Shown: piece after piece, positions 8,813-16,950 of the stretch
Numbering within the stretch: the first letter of the stretch is position 1
How the letters are laid out: each line of letters begins with the position of its first letter
NCBI RefSeq assembly: GCF_000412185.1
Contig: NZ_ASJA01000003.1
Span: 186,001-250,000, forward strand
Direction: 5' to 3'
DNA from: Euryhalocaulis caribicus
GTDB taxonomy: Bacteria; Pseudomonadota; Alphaproteobacteria; Caulobacterales; Maricaulaceae
DNA: 64,000 bases
Program-made: the position numbers and the translations under genes
Notes under the pieces: generated by a model
The model's database searches: none
What the model was told of the DNA's origin: nothing
Seen by the model: the letters and a program-made list of their open reading frames with translations, nothing else

Positions 8813-10591
8813 TTACGCCAGGTATTCGTCCGGGAAGTCCAGCATGGCGTCCGCCGCGCCCATCACCTCGGCCGCATGGCCCGCAGCCTTGGGCAGCACG
8901 CTGTCGGCGTAATAGCGGGCCAGCGCCACCTTTGAATCGGCAAAGCCCGGATCGCCTTCCTTGTTCTTCAAACGGCGCTGCGCGGCCACCGCGCCGATGG
9001 CCATGTAATAGCCCCCGGTCACTTCGCTCGCCAGCGTCAGGAAGGGATAAGCGCCGGCCAGACGCTCTTCCGGGTCGCGTTTCTTGTCGGTCAGCCACGC
9101 CACGGTGCGCTCCAGCTGGTCGACGGCGGGGGCCAGACGGCGCGCGATCAGCGGCAGCTCCTCATTGGAGCTGGTCTCAAGGTCCTCGACCGTCTCCCGC
9201 ATTTCCTCGATCAGGCGCTTCATCGGCATGCCGCCATCCATGGACAGCTTGCGGCCGACAAGGTCGATGGCCTGAATGCCGTTCGTGCCCTCATAGATCG
9301 GGGCGATACGGGCGTCGCGATATTGCTGCGGCGCGCCCGATTCCTCGATAAAGCCCATGCCGCCATGGATCTGCACGCCCAGCGAAGCGGCGTCGACGCC
9401 CAGATCCGTGCCCCAGGCTTTCGCCATCGGGGTCAGCAGGTCTTCACGCCATTTCGCAGCCTTGCGGTCTTCCTCCAGCTCGAAATGCAGGCCGTAATCG
9501 GCCGCCACGGCGGTCGCCAGGCAGATATGCCGCGCGGCTTCCAGCTTGGCTTTCATCACCATCAGCATGCGGCGCACGTCCGGATGATTGATGATGGCGG
9601 CCGGATAGTCGCCGTCCAGGTCGCGGCCCTGCGTGCGGTCCTGCGCATAGGCCAGCGCGCGCTGATAGGCGCGATGGCCCACGCCCACGCCCTGCATCCC
9701 GACATTCAGGCGCGCCGAGTTCATCATCGTGAACATCAGCTTCATGCCGTCGAATTCCTCGCCGATCAGCCAGCCTTTGGCTCCGGCATAGTCCATCGTG
9801 CAGGTGGGGGAGCCGTGAATGCCCAGCTTCTCTTCCAGCCCGATCGCCTTCACCGCGTTGCGGTCGCCCAGTGACCCGTCCTCGTTCACGAAGAATTTCG
9901 GCACAAGGAACAGCGAGATGCCCTTGGTGCCCGGCACGCCGTCCGGGGTGCGGGCCAGCACGGTGTGGATCACGTTCTCCGTGCAGTCATGCTCGCCCCA
10001 GGTGATGTAGATTTTCTGGCCGGTGATGGACCAGGATCCGTCGCCGTTCGGCTCGGCCTTGGTGCGCAGCGCGCCAACGTCGGATCCCGCCTGCGGCTCG
10101 GTCAGGTTCATGGTGCAGGACCATTCGCCGGAAATCAGCTTGGGCAGATAGACGCTGTTCTGGTGCTCGTCGCCATGCGCCAGCAACGCCTCGATCCCGC
10201 CCTGCGTCAGCATCGGGCAGAGGCCGAACGCCATGTTGGCCGCCTGCATCATTTCCTGCAGCGCCACGCCCAGCGCGCGGGGCAGGCCCATGCCGCCATG
10301 CTCGGCCGGCGCGGCCAGACCCTGCCAGCCGCCCTCGACCATGCGGGCATAGGCGTCGGAGAAGCCCTTGGGCGTGGTCACCGCGCCGTCTTTCAGCGTG
10401 CAGCCTTCCTGATCCCCGGACCGGTTCAGCGGGCCAAGAATGTCGGCGGTGAACTTGCCGGCCTCTTCAAGGATCTGTGCGGTCAGGTCGCGCGACAGCT
10501 CGTCGAACGCGCCGGTCGTTTTCAGGCCGTCCATCGCGACGACGTCTTCCAGAGAAAAGCGGATATCTTCCACAGGGGCGGTGTAGGGCAT
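8813..10591 (-). CDS. Acyl-CoA dehydrogenase, long form with extra C-terminal domain
   Basis: An FAD-dependent acyl-CoA dehydrogenase of 592 residues. It is longer than classical ~380-residue enzymes because of an N-terminal extension and an extra C-terminal helical domain, like DmdC (3-methylmercaptopropionyl-CoA dehydrogenase) and FadE5-type enzymes. The FAD/substrate motif MNLTEPQAGSDVG is at about 161-173, GQKIYITWGEH at about 191-201, and the catalytic-base region PIYEGTNGIQAIDL places the Glu at residue 434. It introduces the alpha-beta double bond of an acyl-CoA. The DMSP/fatty-acid distinction cannot be made here; no dmdB or dmdD neighbour is present. A monocistronic unit, convergent with the glycosyltransferase. 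Confidence 0.93.
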   Translation of the reverse strand: MPYTAPVEDIRFSLEDVVAMDGLKTTGAFDELSRDLTAQILEEAGKFTADILGPLNRSGDQEGCTLKDGAVTTPKGFSDAYARMVEGGWQGLAAPAEHGGMGLPRALGVALQEMMQAANMAFGLCPMLTQGGIEALLAHGDEHQNSVYLPKLISGEWSCTMNLTEPQAGSDVGALRTKAEPNGDGSWSITGQKIYITWGEHDCTENVIHTVLARTPDGVPGTKGISLFLVPKFFVNEDGSLGDRNAVKAIGLEEKLGIHGSPTCTMDYAGAKGWLIGEEFDGMKLMFTMMNSARLNVGMQGVGVGHRAYQRALAYAQDRTQGRDLDGDYPAAIINHPDVRRMLMVMKAKLEAARHICLATAVAADYGLHFELEEDRKAAKWREDLLTPMAKAWGTDLGVDAASLGVQIHGGMGFIEESGAPQQYRDARIAPIYEGTNGIQAIDLVGRKLSMDGGMPMKRLIEEMRETVEDLETSSNEELPLIARRLAPAVDQLERTVAWLTDKKRDPEERLAGAYPFLTLASEVTGGYYMAIGAVAAQRRLKNKEGDPGFADSKVALARYYADSVLPKAAGHAAEVMGAADAMLDFPDEYLA

Positions 10592-10773
10592 GTTTGGCGA
10601 AGCTCTCTTTATCTCGTCTCTGGCGTGGAGAGGGGGAACTTAGAGGGCGGAAGCCGCGCGGCCAATGGCGCAAATGCTGCGGCGCCCAGTCACGCTTTCA
10701 CAGGTGACGCGGCCACGCGCGCCGTTATCATTCCCGTACAAGCAGAAACAGGCTTCAAGGGAGCAGCGCCTCC

Positions 10774-11349
10774 ATGACCGGAACACGCCGTTACAACGCC
10801 GTCGCGATGTCGCTGCACTGGCTGATCGCCATTGCCATTATCGGCATGATCTTCTTCGGCTGGTGGGCGGGCGACCTGCCGAACAGCACGCAGAAGCTCA
10901 ACTATTTCCAGATTCACAAATCGGTCGGCCTGACCATTCTTGTGTTGTCCGTCGCGCGCCTGATCTGGCGCCTCACCCACAAGACCCCGCCTTATCCGGA
11001 AGAGATGAAAGCGTGGGAGAAAACCGCCGCCACCGCCGTCCACTGGGCCTTTTATGTTCTGATCATCGCCATGCCGCTGGCTGGCTGGCTGATGGTGTCG
11101 TCCTCGCCGCTGGGCATCCCGACGCGCTTCTTCTTCCTGTTCGAATGGCCGCACCTGCCTATCCTGCCGGGTCTGCCCCGTGACACGAAGGAGGTCCTGG
11201 ACGCGGTGTTCGAGAATGTTCATTCGAAGATGGCCTGGGTGATTCTGGCGCTTCTCGCACTACATGTCGGGGCGGCGCTGAAGCATCAGTTCGTGGAGCG
11301 TATCGACCTGCTGCAGCGCATGATCCCGATTCCCTTCTCGAAGAAGTGA
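10774..11349 (+). CDS. Cytochrome b561 family protein
   Basis: A diheme b-type cytochrome of 191 residues with four transmembrane helices, of the YceJ/YodB type. Probable heme-ligand histidines are H15 (SLHW), H48 (IHKS), H150 (NVHSKM) and H164 (LALHVG). Such proteins move electrons across the inner membrane, often to quinone or a periplasmic partner. AAGGGAG lies about 10 bases before the ATG. The stop is 9 bases from a YceI-family lipoprotein gene. A cytochrome b561-yceI pairing is well known from E. coli yceJ-yceI, so the two probably work together. Confidence 0.92.
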   Translation: MTGTRRYNAVAMSLHWLIAIAIIGMIFFGWWAGDLPNSTQKLNYFQIHKSVGLTILVLSVARLIWRLTHKTPPYPEEMKAWEKTAATAVHWAFYVLIIAMPLAGWLMVSSSPLGIPTRFFFLFEWPHLPILPGLPRDTKEVLDAVFENVHSKMAWVILALLALHVGAALKHQFVERIDLLQRMIPIPFSKK

Positions 11350-11357
11350 GACCCGCC

Positions 11358-11993
11358 ATGATCCGCATAGCCCCCGCCGCCCTCGCCGTGCTGGCCCTCG
11401 CCGCCTGCGGCGACTCCGGCGCCCCGGACACCGCCGCCCAGGCCCCGGCCGAAGCCGAAACCCAGACCGCGCCCGCCGAACCCGCCGCCCCGGCCGCCGA
11501 GGCGCCCGAGAACGCCGCCGACCGCTGGACGGTGGATCAGGCGCAGAGCGCGCTGACCTTCGCAGGCGAGATCGATGGCGAGGCGTTCGACGGCGAATTT
11601 TCCGACTGGTCGGCCGATATCTGGTTCGATCCGGATAATCTGGAAGGTTCGAAGATCGACGCCCGCGTCAATCTCGCCTCTCTGGGCACCGGCGATTCCG
11701 ACCGGGACGAAACGGCGACCTCCGCCGACTGGCTGGGGCCCGGCGAGGCGCGCTTTGTCTCGAACAGCGTGACCGCCACGCAGGGCGGCTATGCGGCGCA
11801 GGGCGTTCTGACCATCAAGGACCAGTCGCACCCGTTCAATCTGCCGTTCTCGGTCGCGATCAGCGGCGACACCGCCAACGCACAGGCCGCGTTCGGCTTT
11901 GAGCGCGCGGGCTGGAATGTCGGCGGCGGCGATTTCGATGGCGCGGTTTCCGACTCGATTTCCGTGACGATAGAGGTCGCGGCGACCCGCTAG
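11358..11993 (+). CDS. YceI-family lipoprotein
   Basis: A YceI-like beta-barrel (lipocalin-like) protein; the family binds polyisoprenoid or similar amphiphilic molecules in the periplasm. Residues 1-16 are a lipoprotein signal ending in LALAAC, so the protein is probably lipid-anchored. A long Ala/Pro/Glu linker follows (about residues 20-55). The YceI domain starts at DRWTVDQAQSALTF and contains DARVNLASLGTGDSDRDE and the end pattern GAVSDSISVTIEV. ATG 11358 was chosen over GTG 11346 because it starts a clean signal peptide. The stop shares CTAG with the convergent ygfZ gene. Probably an operon with the cytochrome b561 gene. Confidence 0.87.
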   Translation: MIRIAPAALAVLALAACGDSGAPDTAAQAPAEAETQTAPAEPAAPAAEAPENAADRWTVDQAQSALTFAGEIDGEAFDGEFSDWSADIWFDPDNLEGSKIDARVNLASLGTGDSDRDETATSADWLGPGEARFVSNSVTATQGGYAAQGVLTIKDQSHPFNLPFSVAISGDTANAQAAFGFERAGWNVGGGDFDGAVSDSISVTIEVAATR

Positions 11994-12766
11994 GGCGCGC
12001 CCGCCCGCAGCACGTCCACGCGCCGCCCGTCCGTCACGGGCGGCGTTTCCGCTTTCTCCAGCCGGTCGATGCGCAACAGGGCGATGGCGTCCGCGCCGTT
12101 GGAGGAGCGGATATCGCCCACCGGCTTGTCATCCGCGGTCACTTCCACGCCGTAGTCCGGCGCGCCGCCCTCCACCCTCACGGGCAGCATGCGCTTGCGC
12201 AGCGTTCCCTTGCGGTGCATTCGGCTGACCACTTCCTGGCCGACGAAACAGCCCTTCTTCAGATTGACCCCGTTGAACCAGTCCATCGCCGCGTCCGCGG
12301 GGAAAATGTCGGCGGGCTGGTAATCCTTGAACAGCTCCGGGACGCCCAGCGCGATGCGCGCTGCGTCATAACCGTCCACCGCCGGGACGCCCTCGCGCGG
12401 GGCGATCGCGCGCGGCGGCAGGCCATCATGGCGCGGATCGGCAAACGCGCCCGCGCCGTGCAGGACCACGCCCAGCGTGTCGCTGACATCGGCCACCTCG
12501 ATCTTTGCGCGCAGCTTGTACATCGCCAGCCGCTGCATCAGCGCCGCCGCGCCCTCCGCGGGCGTGTCGACATACAGCGCCCCGTCGCCGCCATCGCTGA
12601 TGATCATCTCAGCCAGGATCTTGCCCTGCGGGGTCAGCAGCGCGGCGAACACCGCATCGTCGCCCTTGGTCATCTCGTTGGTGACAAGGCCGTTGAGGAA
12701 TTCGCGCACATTCTCCCCGCTGATGCGAAGGACGGCGCGGTCGGTGAGGAGGGCGGGTTGCGTCAT
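11990..12766 (-). CDS. ygfZ: YgfZ/CAF17-like tetrahydrofolate-binding protein
   Basis: A folate-binding protein of the YgfZ/CAF17 family, which supports assembly or repair of a subset of Fe-S enzymes. The family signature KGCFVGQE occurs at residues 171-178, followed by SRMHRKG. The N-terminal GcvT-like fold includes FLNGLVTNEM and TPQGKILAEM. The 258-residue length is typical of alphaproteobacterial members. A dihydroorotase-like gene and a small membrane protein lie upstream in the opposite direction. The stop shares CTAG with the yceI-like gene. Confidence 0.92.
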   Translation of the reverse strand: MTQPALLTDRAVLRISGENVREFLNGLVTNEMTKGDDAVFAALLTPQGKILAEMIISDGGDGALYVDTPAEGAAALMQRLAMYKLRAKIEVADVSDTLGVVLHGAGAFADPRHDGLPPRAIAPREGVPAVDGYDAARIALGVPELFKDYQPADIFPADAAMDWFNGVNLKKGCFVGQEVVSRMHRKGTLRKRMLPVRVEGGAPDYGVEVTADDKPVGDIRSSNGADAIALLRIDRLEKAETPPVTDGRRVDVLRAGAP

Positions 12767-12898
12767 GCCGGGCTAGATGCGGGCGGCCGGGGCGTGTTGC
12801 AAGCCTGAACCGGCCCGCAAATCCATCATCCGGCCTTATTGCGTTGTCAGAAATCACTGACGGCGCGAAACTGCCGCCGGACCGACGGGGAGACGGAC

Positions 12899-13351
12899 AT
12901 GGACTGGAGCATTGCTGATTTCGTGATCATGGGCGCGCTGGTGACGGGCGCCGCGCTTGCGCTTTATCTGGCGTTCCGGCGTTCGGGCAGTCTGGCCTAT
13001 CGCGGCGCTTCGGCAATCGCGGCGCTGGGGACTTTCCTGCTGATCTGGGTGAATGGCGCGGTGGGAATCATCGGGTCGGAAAATCACGACGCCAATATGT
13101 TGTTCGTCGGCGTGCTGGCCGTGGGCTTCATCGGCGCCCTGATCGCGCGGTTCCGGCCGCGCGGCATGGCCGCCGCGCTGGGCGCGACGGCGCTTGCACA
13201 GGCGCTGGTCGCGCTCGCCGCCCTGGCCGCGGGATGGGGACAGGCCACCGATATCGTGTTCGCGACGGCCTTCTTCACCGCGCTCTGGGTGCTGTCTGCA
13301 TGGCTGTTCCGCCGCGCCGCGCAGGGGAAAGCGCCGGCCCCGGCCGCCTGA
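12899..13351 (+). CDS. Four-helix membrane protein, unknown function
   Basis: A 150-residue hydrophobic protein with four predicted transmembrane helices at roughly residues 5-25, 35-55, 65-83 and 95-138 (the last stretch may be two helices). The end is Ala/Pro-rich. The ATG at 12899 is preceded by GGGGAGACGG, a good ribosome site; an ATG 60 bases upstream would add a non-hydrophobic Cys/Arg-rich stretch and is unlikely. It lies between ygfZ (divergent) and the dihydroorotase-like gene (same strand, 93 bases on). No family was recognised. Confidence 0.68.
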   Translation: MDWSIADFVIMGALVTGAALALYLAFRRSGSLAYRGASAIAALGTFLLIWVNGAVGIIGSENHDANMLFVGVLAVGFIGALIARFRPRGMAAALGATALAQALVALAALAAGWGQATDIVFATAFFTALWVLSAWLFRRAAQGKAPAPAA

Positions 13352-13444
13352 CCCGCCGCGCGCAAAACTGGATTCTTCACGCTCCGCCCCGTTAAAAGAG
13401 GGCGGGCCGTATTTTCCGGTCCGCGTCAAAACGAAGGGCGAGAT

Positions 13445-14785
13445 ATGGCCGAGACCTATGATCTGATCGTACGCGGCGGCACCGTCGTCAATCACGCGGG
13501 CACGTTCCGCGCCGATGTCGGGATCACCGGCGGCAAGACCGTCTATATCGGCGATCTTTCGACCGCGGACGCGGGCGAGGTATTCGACGCCACCGGCCTG
13601 CACGTCCTGCCCGGTGTCATCGACACCCAGGTGCATTTCCGAGAGCCGGGGCTGGAGCGCAAGGAAGACCTTCAGGCCGGGGCGCGCGGCGCGGTTCTGG
13701 GCGGGGTGACGGCGGTATTCGAAATGCCGAACACCAACCCCACCACCACCGATCCGGACGCCATGGCCGACAAGCTGAAGCGCGCCAAGGGCCGGATGGA
13801 TTGCGACCACGCCTTCTATGTCGGCGGCACGCCGCAGAACACCGAACATCTGGGCGAGCTGGAGCGCCTGCCCGGCTGTTGCGGGGTCAAGGTCTTCATG
13901 GGCGCCTCCACCGGCAATCTCCTGATCGAGACCGACGAGGGCGTGGAGGCCGTGCTGCGCAACGTCAATCGCCGCGCCACTTTCCATTCGGAGGACGAAT
14001 TCCGGCTGGAAGAGCGCCGCTCGCTGGCCCGCCAGGGCGACTGGACCAGCCACACGGACGTCCGCGACGCCGAGGCCGCGCGCCTGTCGACCGAGCGCCT
14101 GATCCGGCTCGCCCGCAAATGCGGCAAGCGCATCCATGTCCTGCATGTCTCCACCCTGGACGAGATCCCGCTTCTGGCTGCCGCGCGAGATATCGCCACG
14201 GTCGAGATCACGCCCCAGCACCTCACGCTGGAGGGCCCTGAAGCCTATGAGCGCCTGAAGGGCCGCGCCCAGATGAACCCGCCCGTGCGCGGCGCCGATC
14301 ACCGCGCCGCGTTGTGGGAGGCCGTGCGTCAGGGCGTTGCCGACGTCATCGGCTCCGACCACGCCCCGCACACGCTGGAGGAAAAGGAAAAACCCTATCC
14401 GCAATCGCCCTCCGGTATGCCGGGCGTGCAGACCCTGCTGCCCCTGATGCTCGATCACGCAAACGCCGGCCGCCTCAGCCTTGAGCGCGTGGTGGACCTG
14501 ACCAGCGCCGGCGCCCAGCGCGTCTTCGGCACGGCCGGGAAGGGGCGTCTGGCCAAGGGCTATGACGGCGACCTGACCATCGTCGATATGAAAGAGAAGA
14601 AGGAAATCACCGACGCGATGATGGCCAACAAGTCCGGCTGGACCCCGTTCGCGGGCATGACCGTCACCGGCTGGCCGAAAGCCACCATCATCCGCGGCAA
14701 TATCGTGATGCGCGACGATGAAGTGGTCGCCGAAGGACTAGGCGAACCCGTCCGCTTCATGGAAACGTTTCAGCCGGAGGGCTGA
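13445..14785 (+). CDS. Dihydroorotase-like amidohydrolase with Gln-x-His metal motif
   Basis: An amidohydrolase-superfamily protein of 446 residues, closest in look to class I dihydroorotase (PyrC), which cyclises carbamoyl-aspartate to dihydroorotate in pyrimidine synthesis. Seen: VIDTQVHFREPG at about 58-69, EMPNTNP (94-100), a lysine K150 in GVKVFMG that could be the carbamylated ligand, FHSEDE with H182, IHVLHVST, and GSDHAPH. The first metal motif is Q62-x-H64 where His-x-His is usual. I recall the same Gln in an alphaproteobacterial PyrC-like subgroup, but could not check. The ribosome site AAGGGCGAG lies 7 bases from the ATG. The end overlaps the convergent DUF2235 gene by 16 bases. 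Confidence 0.85.
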   Translation: MAETYDLIVRGGTVVNHAGTFRADVGITGGKTVYIGDLSTADAGEVFDATGLHVLPGVIDTQVHFREPGLERKEDLQAGARGAVLGGVTAVFEMPNTNPTTTDPDAMADKLKRAKGRMDCDHAFYVGGTPQNTEHLGELERLPGCCGVKVFMGASTGNLLIETDEGVEAVLRNVNRRATFHSEDEFRLEERRSLARQGDWTSHTDVRDAEAARLSTERLIRLARKCGKRIHVLHVSTLDEIPLLAAARDIATVEITPQHLTLEGPEAYERLKGRAQMNPPVRGADHRAALWEAVRQGVADVIGSDHAPHTLEEKEKPYPQSPSGMPGVQTLLPLMLDHANAGRLSLERVVDLTSAGAQRVFGTAGKGRLAKGYDGDLTIVDMKEKKEITDAMMANKSGWTPFAGMTVTGWPKATIIRGNIVMRDDEVVAEGLGEPVRFMETFQPEG

Positions 14786-16059
14786 AACCGGGCGGCCAGC
14801 GCGGACAGCCGCTCCGCGGCCGATTTCGCCAGCGCCGCCGCTCCCTCCAGCAAATCTTTCAGCCCGTCCAGCGTCCCGGGGCGATAGGGCTTGCCCTCGG
14901 CCAGGTTCTCCGCCGCCTCGTTCCAGCGCAGAATGGCGCTCGCCGCCAGTTCCTCCACGGCGATGCGCGGCGGCTTCAGCTCTGCGGCCAGTTCCGCCCG
15001 GCCCAGCTTTTCCAGCCGCTCGACCTCTTCGCGATAAGCCTTTTCCAGCACCGCCAGACGGTCCTTTTTCGGCAGCCGCCGGGTAATAAAAGACGTCAGC
15101 CCGCCCTTGCGCGCCGCCGAGGAGATATTCTCCAGCGCCGCCCGGTGGTCGGGCCGCGCGGTGCGCAGCGGCGTATCGGGCAGGGGGGAATATTCCAGCC
15201 CCGCCTCCAGCGCGCCCTCCGCAATCCACAGAAGCGCCGCGTCGCTCAGCCCCGTGATGTCGCCGCCGCCGCCGACAGAGCCGTGATCGCCCGGAAACCA
15301 GGCTTGCTGCACAGTCTCGGGATCGTGGCTTTCGTCCGGCGTCCACAGCGTCGGTGAGAAGCTCTCCCGCTTCTCGTCAATCGCCACGGCGTGACGCCCG
15401 GCGCGGATCATCGCGCTCAGCTGGGTGTCGTGGAAGGCGAACTTTTCGTTCCGCTGGAACAGGCCGGTGATGAATGTATCGGGCAGGCCCAGAGAGCCGA
15501 CCGTGTCCCACACCCCCAGAAAATCCACCCGCAGACGCGGCGGCGGATCGGCCTCGGCCTTCCGGTGCGCGATATCGCGGTCGTTCAGTATGTGATCGGC
15601 GGCGTAGCGGGCGCGGAATTCCAGCGCCTTCTCCCCGTTCGGGTGCCCGGCTTCGCTGGCGTCGCGATAAAGCGCAATCGCCTCGTCCACGCGGGAGGCG
15701 TAGCGCCGCTGGATAATGCCGCAATTGCGGATCAGGCCGCACAGGCTGCGCGCGGTGAACGCCCCGCGCGAAAAGCCGAAAACGTATATCTCGTCGCCCG
15801 GCTGGTAATTGAAGATCAGGAAGCGGTAGGCGTCCTCGATATTGCGCAGCAATCCCTTGCCGGTCGCTCCGCCGATCAGCTTGTCCACGCCCTTGGCGAC
15901 CGCCGTGCCCGATCCCACCCCGTCATCGTAGAAAACCAGTTGCCGCACGCCGTCACGGGCCACCGGTTCCACGGATTCGGCCAGTTTCACGACATTGGTC
16001 GCAAAGCGGGAATCCAGCCGGTTCCACGTTCCGTCGCAGAAGATCGCCAGCCGCGCCAT
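14770..16059 (-). CDS. DUF2235 (Tle1-like) alpha/beta hydrolase
   Basis: A 429-residue member of the DUF2235 family, alpha/beta hydrolases that include the type VI secretion phospholipase Tle1. The start MARLAIFCDGTWN is the family opening, followed by FYDDGVGSG (43-51), the nucleophile elbow GFSRGA with Ser97 (95-100), LGVWDTVGSLG (a candidate Asp) and WFPGDHGSVGGG with a candidate catalytic His near residue 255. No signal peptide. No VgrG, adaptor or immunity gene is nearby, so a secreted-toxin role is not supported; a cytoplasmic lipase/esterase is possible. The C-terminus overlaps the end of the dihydroorotase-like gene by 16 bases, tail to tail. Confidence 0.85.
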   Translation of the reverse strand: MARLAIFCDGTWNRLDSRFATNVVKLAESVEPVARDGVRQLVFYDDGVGSGTAVAKGVDKLIGGATGKGLLRNIEDAYRFLIFNYQPGDEIYVFGFSRGAFTARSLCGLIRNCGIIQRRYASRVDEAIALYRDASEAGHPNGEKALEFRARYAADHILNDRDIAHRKAEADPPPRLRVDFLGVWDTVGSLGLPDTFITGLFQRNEKFAFHDTQLSAMIRAGRHAVAIDEKRESFSPTLWTPDESHDPETVQQAWFPGDHGSVGGGGDITGLSDAALLWIAEGALEAGLEYSPLPDTPLRTARPDHRAALENISSAARKGGLTSFITRRLPKKDRLAVLEKAYREEVERLEKLGRAELAAELKPPRIAVEELAASAILRWNEAAENLAEGKPYRPGTLDGLKDLLEGAAALAKSAAERLSALAARFQPSG

Positions 16060-16149
16060 GGGCGAAGAATACCCTCGATGGGCGACCGCCGACAGGATTT
16101 TTCTATCGTGGGTTAAATAACGGCGTGAATTTCCGGCATGGCTGCAGTT

Positions 16150-16330
16150 TTAGCCCCTAGCGGACGCCGGATTCGCTTCCCATGTGCGTTGAACCAAAGC
16201 CGGCGTCCCTCCCCCTATAGAAGCCGGCGACCCCCTGCCGTTGCGCCCCCCAATAGGCAACGGTGGATTCGGCGGCCGGGCCATGACGCAGTCTCCCCCA
16301 AGGCGCGTGGTCCGGCCGTCATTCTTTATA
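16150..16330 (+). ncRNA. Candidate small RNA with C-rich apical loops
   Basis: The 329-base gap 16060-16388 holds three well-formed hairpins on the plus strand. Hairpin 1 pairs 16162-16170 with 16200-16208 (9 bp). Hairpin 2 pairs 16238-16244 with 16257-16263 (7 bp) and has six C in its 12-base loop. Hairpin 3 pairs 16271-16285 with 16306-16320 (about 15 bp with GU pairs), has CUCCCCC in its loop, and is followed by AUUCUUUAU. Unpaired CCCUCCCCCUAUAG and GACCCCCUG link them. Repeated C-tracts in loops are typical of small RNAs that pair with Shine-Dalgarno sequences (the CCUCC-loop type of alphaproteobacteria). The exact ends and promoter are not determined; an AT-rich patch lies at 16095-16120. 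It could instead be the leader of the gene at 16389. It does not match 6S, SRP or tmRNA as I know them. Confidence 0.45.
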
Positions 16331-16388
16331 AATGGCCGCGCCTTATCGTTTCCCCGGCAATGAACCGCGAAACGAAAGAAGGCGCGCC

Positions 16389-16601
16389 ATGTCCCAGTCA
16401 AACGGCCTGATAGAGATCAAGGTGCGCCAGATGTTGGCCGGCGGCATGGTGGAAGGCCTGATCCATGTCCCCGTGGAATCGGTGGACTGGTTCGGCAGGA
16501 TCGATGAGCGCGACATCGTCTGCGTCCGCGGCGAGAAATTCACCGTGAAGGACATCGCTCAATTGTCGGAAGATATGAAGGCGGCGCGCGGCGGGGCCTA
16601 G
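16389..16601 (+). CDS. Small hypothetical protein (70 aa)
   Basis: A 70-residue soluble protein starting MSQSNGLIEIK, with a mixed beta/alpha look (EIKVRQML, VEGLIHVPVESVDWF, DIVCVRGEKFTVKDI). The ATG at 16389 is preceded by GAAAGAAGGCGCGCC, with GAAGG 8 bases away. It follows the hairpin-rich region 16150-16330. Its TAG stop shares CTAG with the convergent gene at 16598. No family was recognised. Confidence 0.6.
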   Translation: MSQSNGLIEIKVRQMLAGGMVEGLIHVPVESVDWFGRIDERDIVCVRGEKFTVKDIAQLSEDMKAARGGA

Positions 16602-16867
16602 TGGGCCTGGCCCTCGCGCATGGAAAACTCGCCCTTGCGGATGCGTTCGGGCAGGGATTCCGCCATTTCCGCCACCGGCTCCTCGCCATAGGCGTCGATC
16701 ATGTCGGTCAGCGCGGCGAAGATGGCGGCGGTGGCGATGTGGTCCGGCTCGCACCCGTCGCCCAGCGCGTCGTCCCAGGCGTCCAGGATGCGGTCCAGCG
16801 CGATGGATTTCTGTTCTTCTTCCACCACGCGCCCGTCATTCCCTTCATAACGGCCAGCTTTCGGCAT
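16598..16867 (-). CDS. Small acidic hypothetical protein (89 aa)
   Basis: An 89-residue acidic, mostly helical protein (SIALDRILDAWDDALGDGC ... AAIFAALTDMIDAYGEEPV). The start at 16867 is supported by GGGAG six bases upstream on the coding strand; an upstream in-frame ATG at 16930 has no such site. No signal peptide or membrane segment. Tail-to-tail with the gene at 16389 on a shared CTAG. No family was recognised. Confidence 0.62.
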   Translation of the reverse strand: MPKAGRYEGNDGRVVEEEQKSIALDRILDAWDDALGDGCEPDHIATAAIFAALTDMIDAYGEEPVAEMAESLPERIRKGEFSMREGQAH

Positions 16868-16950
16868 TGAATGCTCCCACAGCGTTTTGTCCGCAAAAGA
16901 CAGTCGGCGCGAACGCGCCTCAAAGGTCAAGCGACAGTTTGAATTCAGCC

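Noticed and set aside
14770-16059. DUF2235 protein as a type VI secreted toxin
   Set aside because: No VgrG, PAAR, chaperone or immunity gene nearby and no secretion signal.
16150-16330. 6S RNA, SRP RNA or tmRNA in the hairpin-rich gap
   Set aside because: No SRP GGAAGCA tetraloop context, no tmRNA tRNA-like ends or tag frame, and no 6S-like single long stem with a central bubble. Kept only as an unassigned small RNA candidate.
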